Shown here: one piece after another, positions 28,399 to 39,711 of the stretch
How the letters are laid out: every line of letters starts with the position of its first letter
Numbering within the stretch: position 1 is the first letter of the stretch
Source of the DNA: Photorhabdus asymbiotica
GTDB lineage: Bacteria > Pseudomonadota > Gammaproteobacteria > Enterobacterales > Enterobacteriaceae
Direction of reading: 5' to 3'
DNA length: 64,000 nt
Assembly: GCF_003634575.1 (NCBI RefSeq)
Contig: NZ_RBLJ01000001.1
Span: forward strand, 558,001-622,000
Position numbers and translations under genes: made by a program
Notes under the pieces: generated by a model
What the model was told of the DNA's origin: nothing
Seen by the model: only the letters and a program-made list of their open reading frames with translations
Databases searched by the model: none

Positions 28399-29702
28399 AA
28401 CAGATCAAAATAGCCGTTATTGGCGGTGGTAGTAGCTACACACCTGAATTAGTCGAAGGGCTTATTCAGCGCCACAAAAGTATTCCGCTATCCGAATTGG
28501 CGTTAGTTGACATTGACAGCGGAAAACAGAAAGTAGAAATCATCGCTGCACTTACCCGCCGAATGTTAGCCCGTCATGGCCTGGATCACGTTATCGTCAG
28601 CGTACATTTCACATTAGATAATGCAATTCGCGGTGCCAGTTTTATTTTGACTCAATTACGTGTTGGCCAACTTCCGGCACGCGCGGCAGATGAACGTCTG
28701 GGGTTAAAATATGGCTTGATCGGCCAGGAAACTACCGGCGTAGGTGGATTCGCCAAAGCATTACGCACCATTCCCGTTTTGCTGGATATCGCCCACCGAG
28801 TTGAGCAACTTGCACCAGAAGCATGGGTTATTAACTTTACCAATCCAGCTGGGATCGTTACCGAAGCAATTTCCCGTTATAGCAAGGTAAAAGTTATTGG
28901 CCTATGTAATGTCCCGGTCACCATGCATCACATGATAGCCAATATGCTGCAACGTCCCTACCAAGATGTACAGCTACACTTTGCGGGACTTAATCACATG
29001 GTCTGGGTACATCAGGTGTTGGTTTCAGGGCGAGATGAAACTCAGCGGGTGCTTGATATGCTATGCAATGGTGCAGCTTTAACCATGAATAATATTAAAG
29101 AAGCACCTTGGCCCCCACCACTACTTAAGGCATTAGGCGCAATCCCTTGCCCTTATCATCGCTACTTCTACCAAACCCGCAATATGTTACAGGAAGAGCG
29201 AGAAGCCGCCGCCAAACAAGGCACACGGGCCGAACAGGTCATGCAAGTAGAGCGGGAACTATTTAAACTGTATTCTGATCCAGAACTTAACCACAAACCA
29301 GAACAACTTAGTTTCCGTGGTGGTTCATTCTACTCTGAGGTTGCTCTGGATCTGATTTGCGCCATTCATAATAACCTCAACAGCCAATTAGTGGTCAATA
29401 CGGCTAACCACGGTACTATTCGAGGTCTGCCGGATGATGCGGTCATTGAAACCAACTGTATTATTAATGCGGAAGGCGCTCACCCACTCACGTTTGGTCG
29501 CCTGTCCGACAGTATGTATTCTTTGACACAACAAATAAAAACCTACGAGCGTTTAACGATTAAAGCAGCAGTTCATGGTGATCGTGACGCTGCACTATTA
29601 GCACTGATCACCAACCCACTGGTTGCCGATACAGACATTGCTTCACCACTACTGGATGATGTATTGGCGATCAATCGTGATTATTTGCCACAATTTCAAT
29701 GA
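28395..29702 (+). CDS. chbF: 6-phospho-beta-glucosidase, glycoside hydrolase family 4
   Basis: A 435-residue GH4 enzyme that hydrolyses the phosphorylated disaccharide with NAD and a divalent metal. [18 protein letters not shown] is the Rossmann NAD motif; [15 protein letters not shown] and GLCNVP are conserved family signatures that hold the metal and substrate. It is the last gene of chbBCAF. Whether it prefers chitobiose-6-P or cellobiose-6-P is not decidable here. The operon lacks chbG deacetylase and chbR, so deacetylated chitobiose or a beta-glucoside may be the true substrate. Confidence 0.94.
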   Translation: MKQIKIAVIGGGSSYTPELVEGLIQRHKSIPLSELALVDIDSGKQKVEIIAALTRRMLARHGLDHVIVSVHFTLDNAIRGASFILTQLRVGQLPARAADERLGLKYGLIGQETTGVGGFAKALRTIPVLLDIAHRVEQLAPEAWVINFTNPAGIVTEAISRYSKVKVIGLCNVPVTMHHMIANMLQRPYQDVQLHFAGLNHMVWVHQVLVSGRDETQRVLDMLCNGAALTMNNIKEAPWPPPLLKALGAIPCPYHRYFYQTRNMLQEEREAAAKQGTRAEQVMQVERELFKLYSDPELNHKPEQLSFRGGSFYSEVALDLICAIHNNLNSQLVVNTANHGTIRGLPDDAVIETNCIINAEGAHPLTFGRLSDSMYSLTQQIKTYERLTIKAAVHGDRDAALLALITNPLVADTDIASPLLDDVLAINRDYLPQFQ

Positions 29703-29753
29703 ACAATCTGAGTCTGATTCATTAATTTGAAATCAAAATAGGCATAAAATTAA

Positions 29754-29820
29754 AGCGATATCCGTTACTTCTGATTAACAGATATCGCTAACTGACTTTT
29801 ATAACCTCTTTTTTTTGCGG
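29754..29820 (+). terminator. Probable terminator of chb operon
   Basis: AGCGATATC-C-GTTA pairs with TAAC-A-GATATCGCT around an 8-base loop, with a T-rich stretch about 20 bases later ending in TTTTTTTT. The distance from stem to T-run is longer than typical. Confidence 0.5.
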
Positions 29821-29946
29821 CACCGCACGCATTTATCTTTAATACTAAGTTTGAACAAGAGATTCTGTATTATACTGCGCTGAAATCAACTAATTGAAGA
29901 ATACTAAAAATAACAGTTTCAACACATTGAAATTTTGAGAAATTCT

Positions 29947-30390
29947 ATGCCTTTTAAAATAGAAAATTTGGGATATGGCGAAGCACATATCTCAGATTTT
30001 AAGGTGTCTGGCGTGGAATATACCTTGATTATAATGGAAATTATCTCAAAGGGAGATTCCTCTGTCGTTTTACCTGAAAATTACAGACTCGACCTAAGTC
30101 GCTTTTTTGAGGTTTCATTTGATGCAAAAAACAATTTAGACAGTAATACACTATTTGCGAGATACCCCACAAATAACCACGATCAAATGACAGGGATTAT
30201 GCATAAAGTTGAAAGGCTGATTAATGAGCACTATAATGCGGTTAGTCCTAGTGGATACGTTTTGCTAGCCGCAGATGAACGACTCAACAAGGTTTATAAA
30301 CGATATATTCATCGATTTGTGACACAAAATAGCTTTACCATGACAGATAAGTTAGGCCCAAACGGGAGGGGTTATGTCATCCATACATAA
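29947..30390 (+). CDS. Hypothetical protein, first of an overlapping small-gene pair
   Basis: A 147-residue protein I do not recognise. I chose the ATG at 29947 over an in-frame TTG at 29935. It has alternating strand-like and helix-like segments, no signal peptide and no membrane helix. The C-terminus (RFVTQNSFTMTDKLGPNGRG) is basic. The frame overlaps the start of the next small gene by 17 bases. Its base composition and position, in an insertion between hda and uraA, suggest horizontal acquisition; a toxin-antitoxin or phage-derived role is possible but unsupported. Confidence 0.6.
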   Translation: MPFKIENLGYGEAHISDFKVSGVEYTLIIMEIISKGDSSVVLPENYRLDLSRFFEVSFDAKNNLDSNTLFARYPTNNHDQMTGIMHKVERLINEHYNAVSPSGYVLLAADERLNKVYKRYIHRFVTQNSFTMTDKLGPNGRGYVIHT

Positions 30391-30535
30391 TAAACAAGCT
30401 GAGAAAGAGCTCGAAAAAGCTATAAATAAAAAGGCTGAACGCATGAGTGCTGCTTACAACGCCCTAAAAAAATCTGAAAAAGAGGGGACTGTTCAGTATC
30501 TTAATGAAAAACAAAACTGGTACGTAGTTCGATAA
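30374..30535 (+). CDS. Small charged protein, second of overlapping pair
   Basis: A 53-residue frame starting at ATG 30374 behind a strong GGGAGG site, overlapping the previous gene by 17 bases. It is rich in Lys and Glu over residues 8-40 (QAEKELEKAINKKAERM), which predicts a single helix or coiled coil, and ends QNWYVVR. It has no recognised family. The strong ribosome site and tight overlap argue that it is real. Confidence 0.6.
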   Translation: MSSIHNKQAEKELEKAINKKAERMSAAYNALKKSEKEGTVQYLNEKQNWYVVR

Positions 30536-30615
30536 ACATTCACAAGGGAGATTTTTGCTCCCTTTTCTATTTCATAACCAACAAACCTAATGCCTTAGAT
30601 AATTATTTCCTTTTA

Positions 30616-30738
30616 TACCCGTTATTTTTCAAGTTGCCTCTTTGTTGGCTGCACTCACTCACCCCGGTCACAGAGTTATCTATGCTCCTGGGGATTCGCT
30701 CCCTTGCCGTCGCGAAGCATCTTGGAATCCATAGGGTA
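30616..30738 (-). repeat. ERIC/IRU element, type B
   Basis: A 123 bp type B element between the small-gene pair and the 3' end of uraA. The right end reads ATAGGGTATA as in other type B copies. Confidence 0.95.
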
Positions 30739-30907
30739 TATATTTGTTTTATTAATCTCTTGGATTAATTCATAACCTAACCTGTTCAATTAATTATATT
30801 ATTAAGATAAAAATTAATTTAAATCACTTAAAATAACCAGTAAAACATATTCTTTCACTGGTTATTTAAAACTCTCTTAACGATTGTATATAAAGAAGAA
30901 AGCGACG

Positions 30908-32200
30908 TTATTTATCTCGCTTAACAGATTCAACGGAAGATTCAATATATTGCGCTTCTGGACGAATAATACTAACCAAGCGGAAAATCAGGCTCATACC
31001 AATCCCTACAATGGTTGCCAGCGCCATACCTTTAAGTTCAGCAACACCAATATTAATTTTCGCTCCACTGACGCCAATAATAAGAATAACGGAAGTCAGG
31101 ATCAGATTTTGTGCTTTATTATAATCCACCTTGGAATCAATCAGCACACGAATACCTGATGCACCAATAACCCCATAAAGCAACAGCGAGACACCACCCA
31201 TTACCGGAACCGGTATAGCCTGAATTGCTGCCGCCAGTTTACCAACGCAGGAGAGTAAAATCGCCAGTACCGCAGCGCCACCAATAACCCAAGTGCTATA
31301 AACCTTGGTAATTGCCATGACGCCAATATTCTCACCATAAGTCGTATTCGGCGTTGAGCCAAAGAAACCAGAAATCACGGTTGAAAAACCATTTGCAAAC
31401 ATAGAACGATGCAATCCTGGTTCTTTTAACAAATCTTTCTTCACAATATTAGCTGTTACAACTAAATGACCCACATGTTCTGCTATAACAACCAGTGCCG
31501 CAGGCAAAATCGTCATAATAGCGAACCATTCAAAACGCGGCACGTAGAAAGTGGGCAATGCAAACCACGGTGCTTCACGTACTGGCGTCAGATCGACTTC
31601 CCCCATCAAAAAAGCCAGTGCATAACCCACCAATACCCCAATCAGAATTGGGATGATAGCCAGGAATCCCCGGAACATAACCGAACCAAGAATAGTAACT
31701 GCCAATGTGACCAGAGAGATTGTCAACGTTGTTAGATTAACATCAGCACCTTCCGCTGGACGCAGACCCGCCATCTCAGCCGCAACCCCTGCAAGCTCCA
31801 AACCGATAACAGCAACAATGGCCCCCATTGCCGCAGGTGGAAACAGCACATTAATCCAGCTCCGCCCTGCTACTTTCACAATCAGCGAAACCAAACAAAA
31901 CAACACACCGCATACAATAAAACCACCCAGAGCCAATTCATATCCCAATGGCAACAGCAATAAGACCGGCGAAATAAAGGCGAAACTTGATCCCAAGTAA
32001 GCCGGAATTTTTCCCTTACAGATAACCAAATACAATAACGTACCAATACCGTTAAATAGCAGGATCGTCGCCGGGTTGACTTTAAACAGAATCGGCACCA
32101 ATACCGTCGCCCCAAACATAGCAAAAAGATGCTGTAAGCTCAGCGGAATGGTCTGTAAAAATGGAGGCCGTTCATCTACCCCAATAGTGCGACGGGTCAT
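30908..32200 (-). CDS. uraA: Uracil:proton symporter
   Basis: UraA imports uracil across the inner membrane with protons. The 430-residue protein has about 14 hydrophobic segments of the nucleobase-ascorbate transporter fold, with AEHVGHL (E at the uracil site) and GSTPNTTYGENIG, the conserved second substrate motif. It follows upp, as in E. coli, where the two form an operon. Here a strong terminator lies between them, so uraA would be expressed by read-through or from a separate promoter. Confidence 0.97.
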   Translation of the reverse strand: MTRRTIGVDERPPFLQTIPLSLQHLFAMFGATVLVPILFKVNPATILLFNGIGTLLYLVICKGKIPAYLGSSFAFISPVLLLLPLGYELALGGFIVCGVLFCLVSLIVKVAGRSWINVLFPPAAMGAIVAVIGLELAGVAAEMAGLRPAEGADVNLTTLTISLVTLAVTILGSVMFRGFLAIIPILIGVLVGYALAFLMGEVDLTPVREAPWFALPTFYVPRFEWFAIMTILPAALVVIAEHVGHLVVTANIVKKDLLKEPGLHRSMFANGFSTVISGFFGSTPNTTYGENIGVMAITKVYSTWVIGGAAVLAILLSCVGKLAAAIQAIPVPVMGGVSLLLYGVIGASGIRVLIDSKVDYNKAQNLILTSVILIIGVSGAKINIGVAELKGMALATIVGIGMSLIFRLVSIIRPEAQYIESSVESVKRDK

Positions 32201-32231
32201 TTATTTATCCTCTTTAAATGCATCACGAGCC

Positions 32232-32258
32232 AAAAAAAAGCCGACTCAAAAGTCGGCT
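32232..32258 (-). terminator. Rho-independent hairpin between upp and uraA
   Basis: On the minus strand AGCCGACT-TTTG-AGTCGGCT is followed directly by TTTTTTT. It lies just after the upp stop and about 35 bases before uraA, so it probably reduces uraA expression relative to upp. Confidence 0.85.
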
Positions 32259-32268
32259 ATCTAACTTA

Positions 32269-32895
32269 TTATTTCGTACCAAATATTTTATCGCCAGCAT
32301 CTCCCAAACCGGGAACAATGTAACCTTGTTCATTGAGTCTCTCATCGATAGAAGCGGTATACAGTTCTATATCTGGGTGAACTTTTTCTAGCGCAGCAAT
32401 ACCTTCAGGTGCGGCAACCAGCACCAAAACTTTAATCGACTGACAGCCTGCTTTTTTCAGTAAATCGATAGTTGCAATCATGGAACCACCCGTTGCCAAC
32501 ATTGGGTCAACCACGAGTGCCATACGTTCATCAATATTGGAAGCAAGTTTTTGAAAATAAGGGACAGGTTCTAATGTTTCTTCATTGCGGTAAACACCTA
32601 CAACACTGATCCGGGCACTTGGGACATTCTCTAATACCCCATCCATCATCCCCAGCCCAGCGCGCAGAATAGGCACAACTGTTATTTTTTTACCTTTAAT
32701 CTGTTCAACTGCTACCGGGCCACACCAGCCATCAATAGTGACTTTTTCCGTTTCTAAATCAGCAGTTGCTTCATAAGTCAGAAGGCTTCCAACTTCCGCA
32801 GCCAGTTCACGAAAGCGTTTGGTGCTGATATCATTCGCTCGCATCAGGCCGAGTTTATGTTTAACAAGTGGGTGTTTCACCTCAACGATCTTCAT
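32269..32895 (-). CDS. upp: Uracil phosphoribosyltransferase
   Basis: Upp converts uracil and PRPP to UMP in pyrimidine salvage. The ATG at 32895 ([16 protein letters not shown]) gives 208 residues as in E. coli; upstream in-frame sequence is untranslated. The PRPP motif [11 protein letters not shown] and the C-terminal uracil-binding [11 protein letters not shown] are intact. It is divergent from purM. Confidence 0.98.
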   Translation of the reverse strand: MKIVEVKHPLVKHKLGLMRANDISTKRFRELAAEVGSLLTYEATADLETEKVTIDGWCGPVAVEQIKGKKITVVPILRAGLGMMDGVLENVPSARISVVGVYRNEETLEPVPYFQKLASNIDERMALVVDPMLATGGSMIATIDLLKKAGCQSIKVLVLVAAPEGIAALEKVHPDIELYTASIDERLNEQGYIVPGLGDAGDKIFGTK

Positions 32896-33053
32896 GGACC
32901 TTCTCCTACTGTATATCATGTCACCGGCAGACAAAAAAACCGCGAGATTATACCCTCTTTTAAGCATAACACCACTATCAATCTGTTGATTTTAATCAAA
33001 CATAAACTCCTTATTACTTTTCACTCTGATATTTAAGATCCTGAACAAGGGCC

Positions 33054-33069
33054 TCGCAAACGTTTGCTT
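33054..33069. promoter_or_regulatory. PurR operator upstream of purM
   Basis: TCGCAAACGTTTGCTT matches the PurR consensus ACGCAAACGTTTGCNT at 14-15 positions. It lies about 65 bases before the purM start, as in E. coli, so hypoxanthine or guanine should repress purMN through PurR. Confidence 0.85.
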
Positions 33070-33133
33070 AGACTGATAGAATTGCTAATACTCTATCTTA
33101 ATTTATCAAATGCAACCGCCTGGGGACTTCGCA

Positions 33134-34174
33134 GTGACCAACAAAACCTCTCTTAGCTATAAAGATGCCGGTGTAGATATTGATGCTGGTAATGCCTTAG
33201 TAGACCGTATTAAAGGTGTTGTAAAACAGACCCGTCGTCCAGAAGTCATGGGCGGTTTAGGTGGGTTTGGTGCTTTATGTGCATTACCACAAAAATACCG
33301 TGAACCCATTCTAGTTTCCGGTACCGACGGTGTTGGTACCAAGTTACGTCTGGCAATGGATCTCAAACGTCATGACACTATCGGCATTGATTTAGTTGCA
33401 ATGTGCGTTAATGACCTGGTTGTCCAAGGTGCAGAACCTCTGTTCTTCCTTGATTATTATGCAACTGGGAAGCTGGATGTTGATACAGCAGCCAGTGTTA
33501 TCACCGGTATCGCAGAAGGTTGTAAATTATCTGGCTGTGCTCTGGTGGGCGGTGAAACCGCAGAAATGCCAGGAATGTATCATGGTGAAGATTACGATGT
33601 TGCTGGCTTCTGTGTTGGTGTCGTTGAAAAATCAGAAATCATTGACGGCAGCAAGGTTCAGGCGGGTGATGCTCTGATCGCTCTAGCCGCCAGTGGTCCA
33701 CACTCAAACGGCTATTCTCTGATACGCAAAATTCTGTCAGTCAGTAATACAAACCCAGAAGCAACAGAGCTTGAAGGCAAACCACTGGCAGATCACCTAC
33801 TTGCCCCAACAAAAATTTATGTTAAATCCGTTTTATCCCTGATTGAAAAAGTTGACGTTCACGCTATTGCTCACCTGACGGGGGGTGGTTTCTGGGAAAA
33901 TATCCCGCGTGTCTTGCCTGAAAATACCCAAGCACAGATTAATGAATCCAGCTGGCAATGGCCTGCAATATTTCACTGGCTACAACAAACCGGTAACGTC
34001 AGCCGTCATGAAATGTATCGTACATTCAACTGTGGTGTCGGCATGGTGATTGCACTACCACAAACAGTAGCGGAACATGCTGTTGAATTGCTCAATGCGG
34101 CTGGTGAAAAAGCCTGGCAAATCGGTACAATTGCTACACTGAAAGCAGGTGAACAACAGGTTGTTATTAAATGA
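33134..34174 (+). CDS. purM: Phosphoribosylformylglycinamidine cyclo-ligase
   Basis: PurM (AIR synthase) closes the imidazole ring with ATP in purine synthesis. The GTG at 33134 gives a start equivalent to E. coli [16 protein letters not shown] and 346 residues; an upstream ATG (33110) lacks similarity. [10 protein letters not shown]-like and [10 protein letters not shown] segments are conserved. Its stop overlaps the purN start (ATGA). Confidence 0.97.
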   Translation: MTNKTSLSYKDAGVDIDAGNALVDRIKGVVKQTRRPEVMGGLGGFGALCALPQKYREPILVSGTDGVGTKLRLAMDLKRHDTIGIDLVAMCVNDLVVQGAEPLFFLDYYATGKLDVDTAASVITGIAEGCKLSGCALVGGETAEMPGMYHGEDYDVAGFCVGVVEKSEIIDGSKVQAGDALIALAASGPHSNGYSLIRKILSVSNTNPEATELEGKPLADHLLAPTKIYVKSVLSLIEKVDVHAIAHLTGGGFWENIPRVLPENTQAQINESSWQWPAIFHWLQQTGNVSRHEMYRTFNCGVGMVIALPQTVAEHAVELLNAAGEKAWQIGTIATLKAGEQQVVIK

Positions 34175-34809
34175 AAAACATCGTTGTATTAATCTCTGGC
34201 AACGGCAGCAATCTCCAGGCGGTGATTGATGCCTGTCAGCTGAATAAAATCGGTGGGCAGATTTGTGCAGTATTTAGTAATAACGCAGACGCTTACGGCT
34301 TGTTGCGAGCTACACAAGCAGATATTCCAGCCCATACCATCAGCCCTGAAAACTATGCAGATCGTCGAGCTTACGATGAAGCATTAAAACACGCCATTGA
34401 TCAATATCAACCAGATTTAGTTGTTCTCGCGGGTTATATGCGTATTCTGACGTCTGACTTTGTTCAGCACTATCTTGGTCGCCTACTGAATATCCATCCT
34501 TCTTTGTTGCCCAAATATCCCGGCCTGCATACTCACCGCAAAGCAATAGAAAATGGTGACACAGAGCACGGAACTTCGGTTCATTTTGTAACAGAAGAGT
34601 TGGATGGCGGTCCAGTTATCCTGCAAGCCAAAGTCCCTATTTTCGCAGATGATCTGGAAGAAGACATTATTAAGCGGGTTCAAACTCAGGAGCACAATAT
34701 CTATCCATTAGTGATCAACTGGTTTGTCGAAGGACGTCTGAGTATGCTCAATGGCAAGGCGTATTTAGATGGGAATTCTCTTCCCCCACAAGGTTACGCT
34801 ACAGAATAA
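34171..34809 (+). CDS. purN: Phosphoribosylglycinamide formyltransferase
   Basis: PurN formylates GAR with 10-formyl-THF in purine synthesis. The 212-residue protein has [13 protein letters not shown] (substrate site) and the catalytic region [13 protein letters not shown] and [18 protein letters not shown], with the Asn, His and Asp of the family. Translationally coupled to purM. A perfect hairpin (CAGTGCTG/CAGCACTG, 34832-34858) follows without a clear T-run. Confidence 0.97.
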   Translation: MKNIVVLISGNGSNLQAVIDACQLNKIGGQICAVFSNNADAYGLLRATQADIPAHTISPENYADRRAYDEALKHAIDQYQPDLVVLAGYMRILTSDFVQHYLGRLLNIHPSLLPKYPGLHTHRKAIENGDTEHGTSVHFVTEELDGGPVILQAKVPIFADDLEEDIIKRVQTQEHNIYPLVINWFVEGRLSMLNGKAYLDGNSLPPQGYATE

Positions 34810-34906
34810 TCTATTTACTAACCGCTAATTACAGTGCTGTGGTAAGATACCCAGCACTGCAAACTATATTAATAATACCCTTTTACTAAAAACACCGAGG
34901 TGTCAA

Positions 34907-35452
34907 ATGTCTGGTGGCTCTCATATTCCACCTGTCAGGTTACGTCCACTTGAGCGGGAAGATTTACCTTTCATCCATCAATTAGATAACAACGCCAGCG
35001 TAATGCGTTACTGGTTCGAAGAACCTTATGAAGCTTTTGTTGAGTTAAGCGATCTCTATGACAAACATATTCACGACCAAAACGAACGCCGGTTTATTAT
35101 CGAGAGTTCTGATTCTAAAGTTGGATTGGTCGAACTCGTCGAAATCGACTATATCCATCGCCGAGCAGAATTTCAGATCATTATCGCTCCAGCATCTCAA
35201 GGTCAGGGACATGCAACTAAAGCGGCAAAACTCGCGATGGAATACGCATTTTCCGTCCTCAATCTGTATAAACTCTACCTGATTGTTGATAAAGAGAATG
35301 CCAAAGCTATTTATATCTATAATAAGCTGGGTTTCTGTATTGAAGGCGAATTAATAGATGAATTCTTTATTAATGGCTGTTACCGCACGGCAATTCGCAT
35401 GTGTATTTTCCAACATCAATATTTTGCATCTAAGGCGGGTGACAAAGCCTAA
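34907..35452 (+). CDS. speG: Spermidine N1-acetyltransferase
   Basis: SpeG acetylates spermidine and spermine to prevent their build-up. At 181 residues it is a GNAT-fold protein; the acetyl-CoA loop is seen as [18 protein letters not shown]. The start ([16 protein letters not shown]) follows a GAGG site. In E. coli speG lies elsewhere, so its position between purN and ppk differs. Assignment rests on strong similarity of the core ([17 protein letters not shown]). Confidence 0.93.
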   Translation: MSGGSHIPPVRLRPLEREDLPFIHQLDNNASVMRYWFEEPYEAFVELSDLYDKHIHDQNERRFIIESSDSKVGLVELVEIDYIHRRAEFQIIIAPASQGQGHATKAAKLAMEYAFSVLNLYKLYLIVDKENAKAIYIYNKLGFCIEGELIDEFFINGCYRTAIRMCIFQHQYFASKAGDKA

Positions 35453-35530
35453 GCCAGCAATTATGACCGAAATTTTAGCGACTGGCAGCGACCAAATTTC
35501 AATACTTTTACTTTAACATCTGGAGTAACA

Positions 35531-37600
35531 ATGTCCCAAGACAAGCTCTATACCGAGAAAGAACTTAGTTGGTTATCATTCAACGAACGTGTGCTTCAGG
35601 AAGCGGCGGATAAGAGCAATCCATTAATTGAAAGGATGCGGTTCTTGGGTATTTACTCTAATAATTTGGATGAATTCTACAAAGTCCGGTTTGCTGATGT
35701 TAAACGACGAATCCTGATTAATGAAGAACGGGGCTCTGCCAGCAGCGCCCGGCACGTACTGAAAAAGATTCAAGCCAAAGTAGCCAAAACCGATCAAGAA
35801 TTTGATGTGCTCTATAATGAATTATTGTTAGAAATGGCCCGCAATCAAATTTTCCTGATCAATGAACGACAAATTTCACCTAATCAGCAAATCTGGTTAA
35901 GGCAATATTTCCGTCAACATCTGCGGCCACATATCACTCCTATCCTGATCAATCCGGAAACAAATCTGGTTGAATTCTTGAAAGATGATTACACCTATTT
36001 GGCGATCGAAATTATACGTGGCCAAAATATTCAATATGCATTACTGGAGCTGCCATCAGATAAAGTTCCCCGTTTCGTTAATTTACCGCCTGAAATGCCA
36101 CGCCGCCGCAAATCAATGATCTTGCTGGACAATATTCTACGCTACTGTCTTGATGAAATTTTCAAAGGCTTCTTCGATTATGATTCACTGAATGCCTATT
36201 CCATGAAAATGACCCGCGACTCTGAATATGATTTGGCAACAGAGATGGAATCCAGTTTACTTGAATTGATGTCATCTACATTGAAACAACGATTAACTGC
36301 GGAACCGGTAAGGTTCGTTTACCAAAGGGAAATGCCAGATGAAATGGTGGAATTACTGCGTAACAAACTTGGCTTATCAAATGATGACTCCGTAATTGCT
36401 GGTGGACGCTATCACAATTTTAAAGATTTCATTAAGTTTCCCAATGAGGGAAAGAAAAACTTACTGAATAAACCACTACCGAGATTACGGCACATCTGGT
36501 TTGATAATTTCCGCAATGGTTTTGATGCCATCCGTGAACAGGATGTTCTACTCTATTATCCCTATCATACCTTTGAACATGTGCTGGAATTATTACGCCA
36601 GGCTTCTTTCGACCCAAGCGTGCTTTCCATCAAAATCAATATTTATCGGGTGGCAAAAGATTCTCGCATTATTGATTCAATGATTCATGCTGCCCATAAC
36701 GGTAAAAAAGTTACCGTTGTTGTTGAACTGCAAGCGCGGTTTGATGAAGAGGCCAATATTCACTGGGCTAAACGACTAACCGAAGCGGGAGTACATGTTA
36801 TCTTCTCCGCACCGGGGCTCAAGATTCACGCAAAACTATTTTTTATTTCCCGCCTGGAAGGCGAAGAAATTGTTCGTTATGCCCATATCGGCACTGGTAA
36901 CTTTAATGAAAAAACAGCTCGTCTCTATACAGACTATTCCCTGCTAACAGCAAATCCGAAAATTACCAACGAAGTACGCCGGGTATTCAACTTCATTGAA
37001 AACCCCTATCGTCCGGTTAAATTTGAAAATCTGATGGTTTCGCCACAAAATTCTCGTGCAATGCTCAACCAACTTATTTCACAAGAAATAAAAAATGCCA
37101 GAGCGGCTAAACCTGCGGGAATTACGTTAAAGATTAATAACCTTGTTGATAAAGAGTTAGTAGATCGTCTATACGACGCCTCAGAAGCGGGTGTAAAAAT
37201 ACGCCTACTGATACGCGGTATGTGTTCACTCGTGCCCAATCAGCCGGGATTTAGCGAAAACATTCAAATTACCAGCATTGTTGACCGCTTCCTTGAACAT
37301 GATCGAGTTTATGTATTTACCAATAATGGAGACGAAAAAGTCTTTCTCTCCTCTGCCGACTGGATGACCCGTAATATCGACTACCGGATTGAGGTTGCCG
37401 TCTGTCTGCTTGATCCACAGTTGAAACAACGTGTATTAGATATTCTTGAATTGCAATTCAATGATACGGTGAAAGCCCGTTATGTCGATAAAGAATTGAG
37501 CAACCGTTATGTGCTACGTGGCAATAAACGGAAGATCCGCGCGCAAATGGCTATTTATGATTACATAAAATCCCTCGAACAACCCGAAGCAAGAGTTTAA
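35531..37600 (+). CDS. ppk: Polyphosphate kinase 1
   Basis: Ppk1 reversibly makes polyphosphate from ATP at the membrane. The 689-residue protein matches E. coli in length. N-terminal region begins [15 protein letters not shown]. The catalytic His sits in GLKIHAKLF and the second conserved His in [12 protein letters not shown], both phospholipase-D-like motifs. Only three bases separate it from ppx, so the pair is an operon. A GGAG site precedes the ATG. Confidence 0.98.
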   Translation: MSQDKLYTEKELSWLSFNERVLQEAADKSNPLIERMRFLGIYSNNLDEFYKVRFADVKRRILINEERGSASSARHVLKKIQAKVAKTDQEFDVLYNELLLEMARNQIFLINERQISPNQQIWLRQYFRQHLRPHITPILINPETNLVEFLKDDYTYLAIEIIRGQNIQYALLELPSDKVPRFVNLPPEMPRRRKSMILLDNILRYCLDEIFKGFFDYDSLNAYSMKMTRDSEYDLATEMESSLLELMSSTLKQRLTAEPVRFVYQREMPDEMVELLRNKLGLSNDDSVIAGGRYHNFKDFIKFPNEGKKNLLNKPLPRLRHIWFDNFRNGFDAIREQDVLLYYPYHTFEHVLELLRQASFDPSVLSIKINIYRVAKDSRIIDSMIHAAHNGKKVTVVVELQARFDEEANIHWAKRLTEAGVHVIFSAPGLKIHAKLFFISRLEGEEIVRYAHIGTGNFNEKTARLYTDYSLLTANPKITNEVRRVFNFIENPYRPVKFENLMVSPQNSRAMLNQLISQEIKNARAAKPAGITLKINNLVDKELVDRLYDASEAGVKIRLLIRGMCSLVPNQPGFSENIQITSIVDRFLEHDRVYVFTNNGDEKVFLSSADWMTRNIDYRIEVAVCLLDPQLKQRVLDILELQFNDTVKARYVDKELSNRYVLRGNKRKIRAQMAIYDYIKSLEQPEARV

Positions 37601-37603
37601 TTT

Positions 37604-39136
37604 ATGCCGCTAATACACGATAAGTCCACGCCCAGACCAATGGAAATTGCCGCTATCGATTTGGGTTCAAACAGTTTCCATATGGTCATTGCACGAATTG
37701 TTAACGGTGCCTTACAAATTCTTGGCCGTTTAAAACAACGTGTTTACCTTGCTTACGGTCTTAATCATAAAAATGAATTAAGCGAAGAAGCAATGGAACG
37801 CGGTCTGGCCTGTCTTGCGTTGTTTGCTGAACGGTTACAAGGCTTTCCGGCGGACAACGTCTGTCTGGTAGGGACCCACAGCTTACGTGAAGCCAGTAAC
37901 GCAAAGGAGTTTATCAAACGGGCAAAAGAAGTTATCCCCTACCCGATTGAAATTATTTCCGGCCATGAAGAAGCCCGTCTGATCTATATGGGAGTGGAAC
38001 ATACCCAACCAGAACAAGATCGTAAGCTGGTGATTGATATTGGTGGTGGTTCCACCGAATTAGTGATCGGTGAAAATTTTAACCCTTTATTGGTTGAAAG
38101 TCGCCGAATGGGATGCATCAGTTTTGCTCACCAATTTTTTCCTGACGAAGACATTAGTGCAGAAAGATTCAGCAGAGCACGACTTGAAGCAGCCCAAAAA
38201 CTGGAAAATCTCTCATGGCAATACCGAATTACAGGCTGGAATTCGGCACTTGGGGCATCCGGAACAATCAAAGCGGTTTATGAAGTACTAGTCGCAATGG
38301 GAGAAAAAGACGGATTAATCACACCAGAACGACTAGAAATGCTAGTCAAAGAAGTTCTTAAATTCAAAAAACTTAAAACCCTTAATCTGCCCGAATTATC
38401 CGATGATCGTAAACACGTTTTTATTCCTGGTCTGGCTATCTTATGCGGTGTATTCGATGCCTTGCATATAAAAGAATTACAGCTATCAGATGGCGCTTTA
38501 CGCGAAGGTGTTTTATATGAAATGGAAGGTCGCTTTCGCCATCAGGATATTCGCCGGAGAACCGCCAAAAGCCTGGCTGAACACTATAATATTGATAGAG
38601 AACAGGCAAAGCGTGTACTTGACACTACCGAAGTGCTTTATAAACAGTGGGCAACCCAAAACTCAAAATTAGTGCAACCTCAACTCGAAGCTATTTTACA
38701 TTGGGCGGCAATGTTACATGAAGTTGGACTAAACATTAACTTAAGCGGATTACAGCGGCATTCTGCTTATATTCTCCAACATACTAATTTACCTGGCTTT
38801 AATCAGGAACAACAATTGCTGCTGGCGACACTGGTTCGCTATCATCGCAAAACAATAAAACTGGATGATTTACCAAAATTCAACTTATTTAAGAAAAAAC
38901 AATATTTGCCATTAATTCAAATCCTACGCTTGGCTACTTTACTTAACAATCAGCGCCAATCCACAACAACTCCTACATCACTCAGACTGGCAACTGATGA
39001 TAGTCATTGGACACTCTATCTACCTCACAATTATTTATCGGAAAATACCCTGATGCAACTTGATTTAGAAAAAGAGCAGGACTATTGGCACCATGTTACT
39101 GGTTGGCAACTGGAAATAGAAGAAGAATCAGCATAG
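37604..39136 (+). CDS. ppx: Exopolyphosphatase
   Basis: Ppx removes phosphate from the ends of polyphosphate. The 510-residue protein has the actin-like phosphatase fold: [15 protein letters not shown] (first phosphate loop), [12 protein letters not shown] (second), and [11 protein letters not shown] carrying the catalytic Glu. C-terminal helical HD-type domain spans about 310-510. It is co-transcribed with ppk, which makes its substrate. yfgG follows 12 bases later. Confidence 0.97.
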   Translation: MPLIHDKSTPRPMEIAAIDLGSNSFHMVIARIVNGALQILGRLKQRVYLAYGLNHKNELSEEAMERGLACLALFAERLQGFPADNVCLVGTHSLREASNAKEFIKRAKEVIPYPIEIISGHEEARLIYMGVEHTQPEQDRKLVIDIGGGSTELVIGENFNPLLVESRRMGCISFAHQFFPDEDISAERFSRARLEAAQKLENLSWQYRITGWNSALGASGTIKAVYEVLVAMGEKDGLITPERLEMLVKEVLKFKKLKTLNLPELSDDRKHVFIPGLAILCGVFDALHIKELQLSDGALREGVLYEMEGRFRHQDIRRRTAKSLAEHYNIDREQAKRVLDTTEVLYKQWATQNSKLVQPQLEAILHWAAMLHEVGLNINLSGLQRHSAYILQHTNLPGFNQEQQLLLATLVRYHRKTIKLDDLPKFNLFKKKQYLPLIQILRLATLLNNQRQSTTTPTSLRLATDDSHWTLYLPHNYLSENTLMQLDLEKEQDYWHHVTGWQLEIEEESA

Positions 39137-39148
39137 CAGCCTAAATTT

Positions 39149-39310
39149 ATGAAGAAAAAGAAACGATCTCAAATTACCAAACTAATTTTACTTATCAGTT
39201 TTCTAATTTTATTCGGTCGTTTTACTTATTCATCTATTGCGGCATTGGATCATCATCAGAAAAATAAACAGACTACACCAGAGAAAATCGGAAATCATCA
39301 AATGAAATAA
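39149..39310 (+). CDS. yfgG: YfgG-like small membrane protein (DUF2633)
   Basis: A 53-residue protein. A basic N-terminus (KKKKRSQITK) precedes a single hydrophobic segment (LILLISFLILFGRFTYSSIAA) and a HHQKNKQ tail. This matches E. coli YfgG, which has LLISFIFFFGRFIYSS at the same place and lies in the same neighbourhood near ppx. In E. coli yfgF lies nearby too; it is absent here. YfgG is a small inner-membrane protein linked to metal stress response in E. coli. Confidence 0.85.
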   Translation: MKKKKRSQITKLILLISFLILFGRFTYSSIAALDHHQKNKQTTPEKIGNHQMK

Positions 39311-39558
39311 AAGCACAGGAAAACATATTCTTACATAAAACATTTAAGGGAAAAATATTAGAATGTATCATTGAAAAACCAATAATAACACCAGATAGTA
39401 ACAGCATAAATAACACTATCATTGACTATATCAAATCCAATCTACCAAATAAAATTGTTAATAATTCCAATCCTGTTTGGCTGAAAAATAAAATCTTGCA
39501 ATATTTATTACTACATTATTTATCCTGTTAACAACTCAGTCATCTGATAATTACAATA
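39311..39558. other. Intergenic with a degenerate open frame
   Basis: A frame open from 39268 to about 39529 reads EIKAQENIFLHKTFKGKILE and onward but has no usable start codon. It may be a truncated gene lying downstream of yfgG. No similarity is recognised. Confidence 0.3.
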
Positions 39559-39681
39559 TACCCGTCATCTTTCAAGTTGCCTCTTTGTTGGCTGTACTCA
39601 CTCACCCCGGTCACAGAGTTATCTATGCTCCCGGGGACTCGCTCCCTTGCCGTCGCGATGCATCTTGAAATCCATAGGGTA
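39559..39681 (-). repeat. ERIC/IRU element, type B
   Basis: A 123 bp type B element between yfgG and the 3' end of the Crp/Fnr-type regulator gene, marking the left edge of the nucleoside-use locus. Confidence 0.95.
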
Positions 39682-39711
39682 TATATTAATCTTCATTCTC
39701 ATCTTTTAAAA

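Noticed and set aside
31466-32124. Several open frames opposite or within uraA
   Set aside because: They overlap a full-length conserved permease and have no independent support.
39268-39530. Open frame overlapping and following yfgG
   Set aside because: It has no start codon and no recognised similarity, so it is kept only as an intergenic note.
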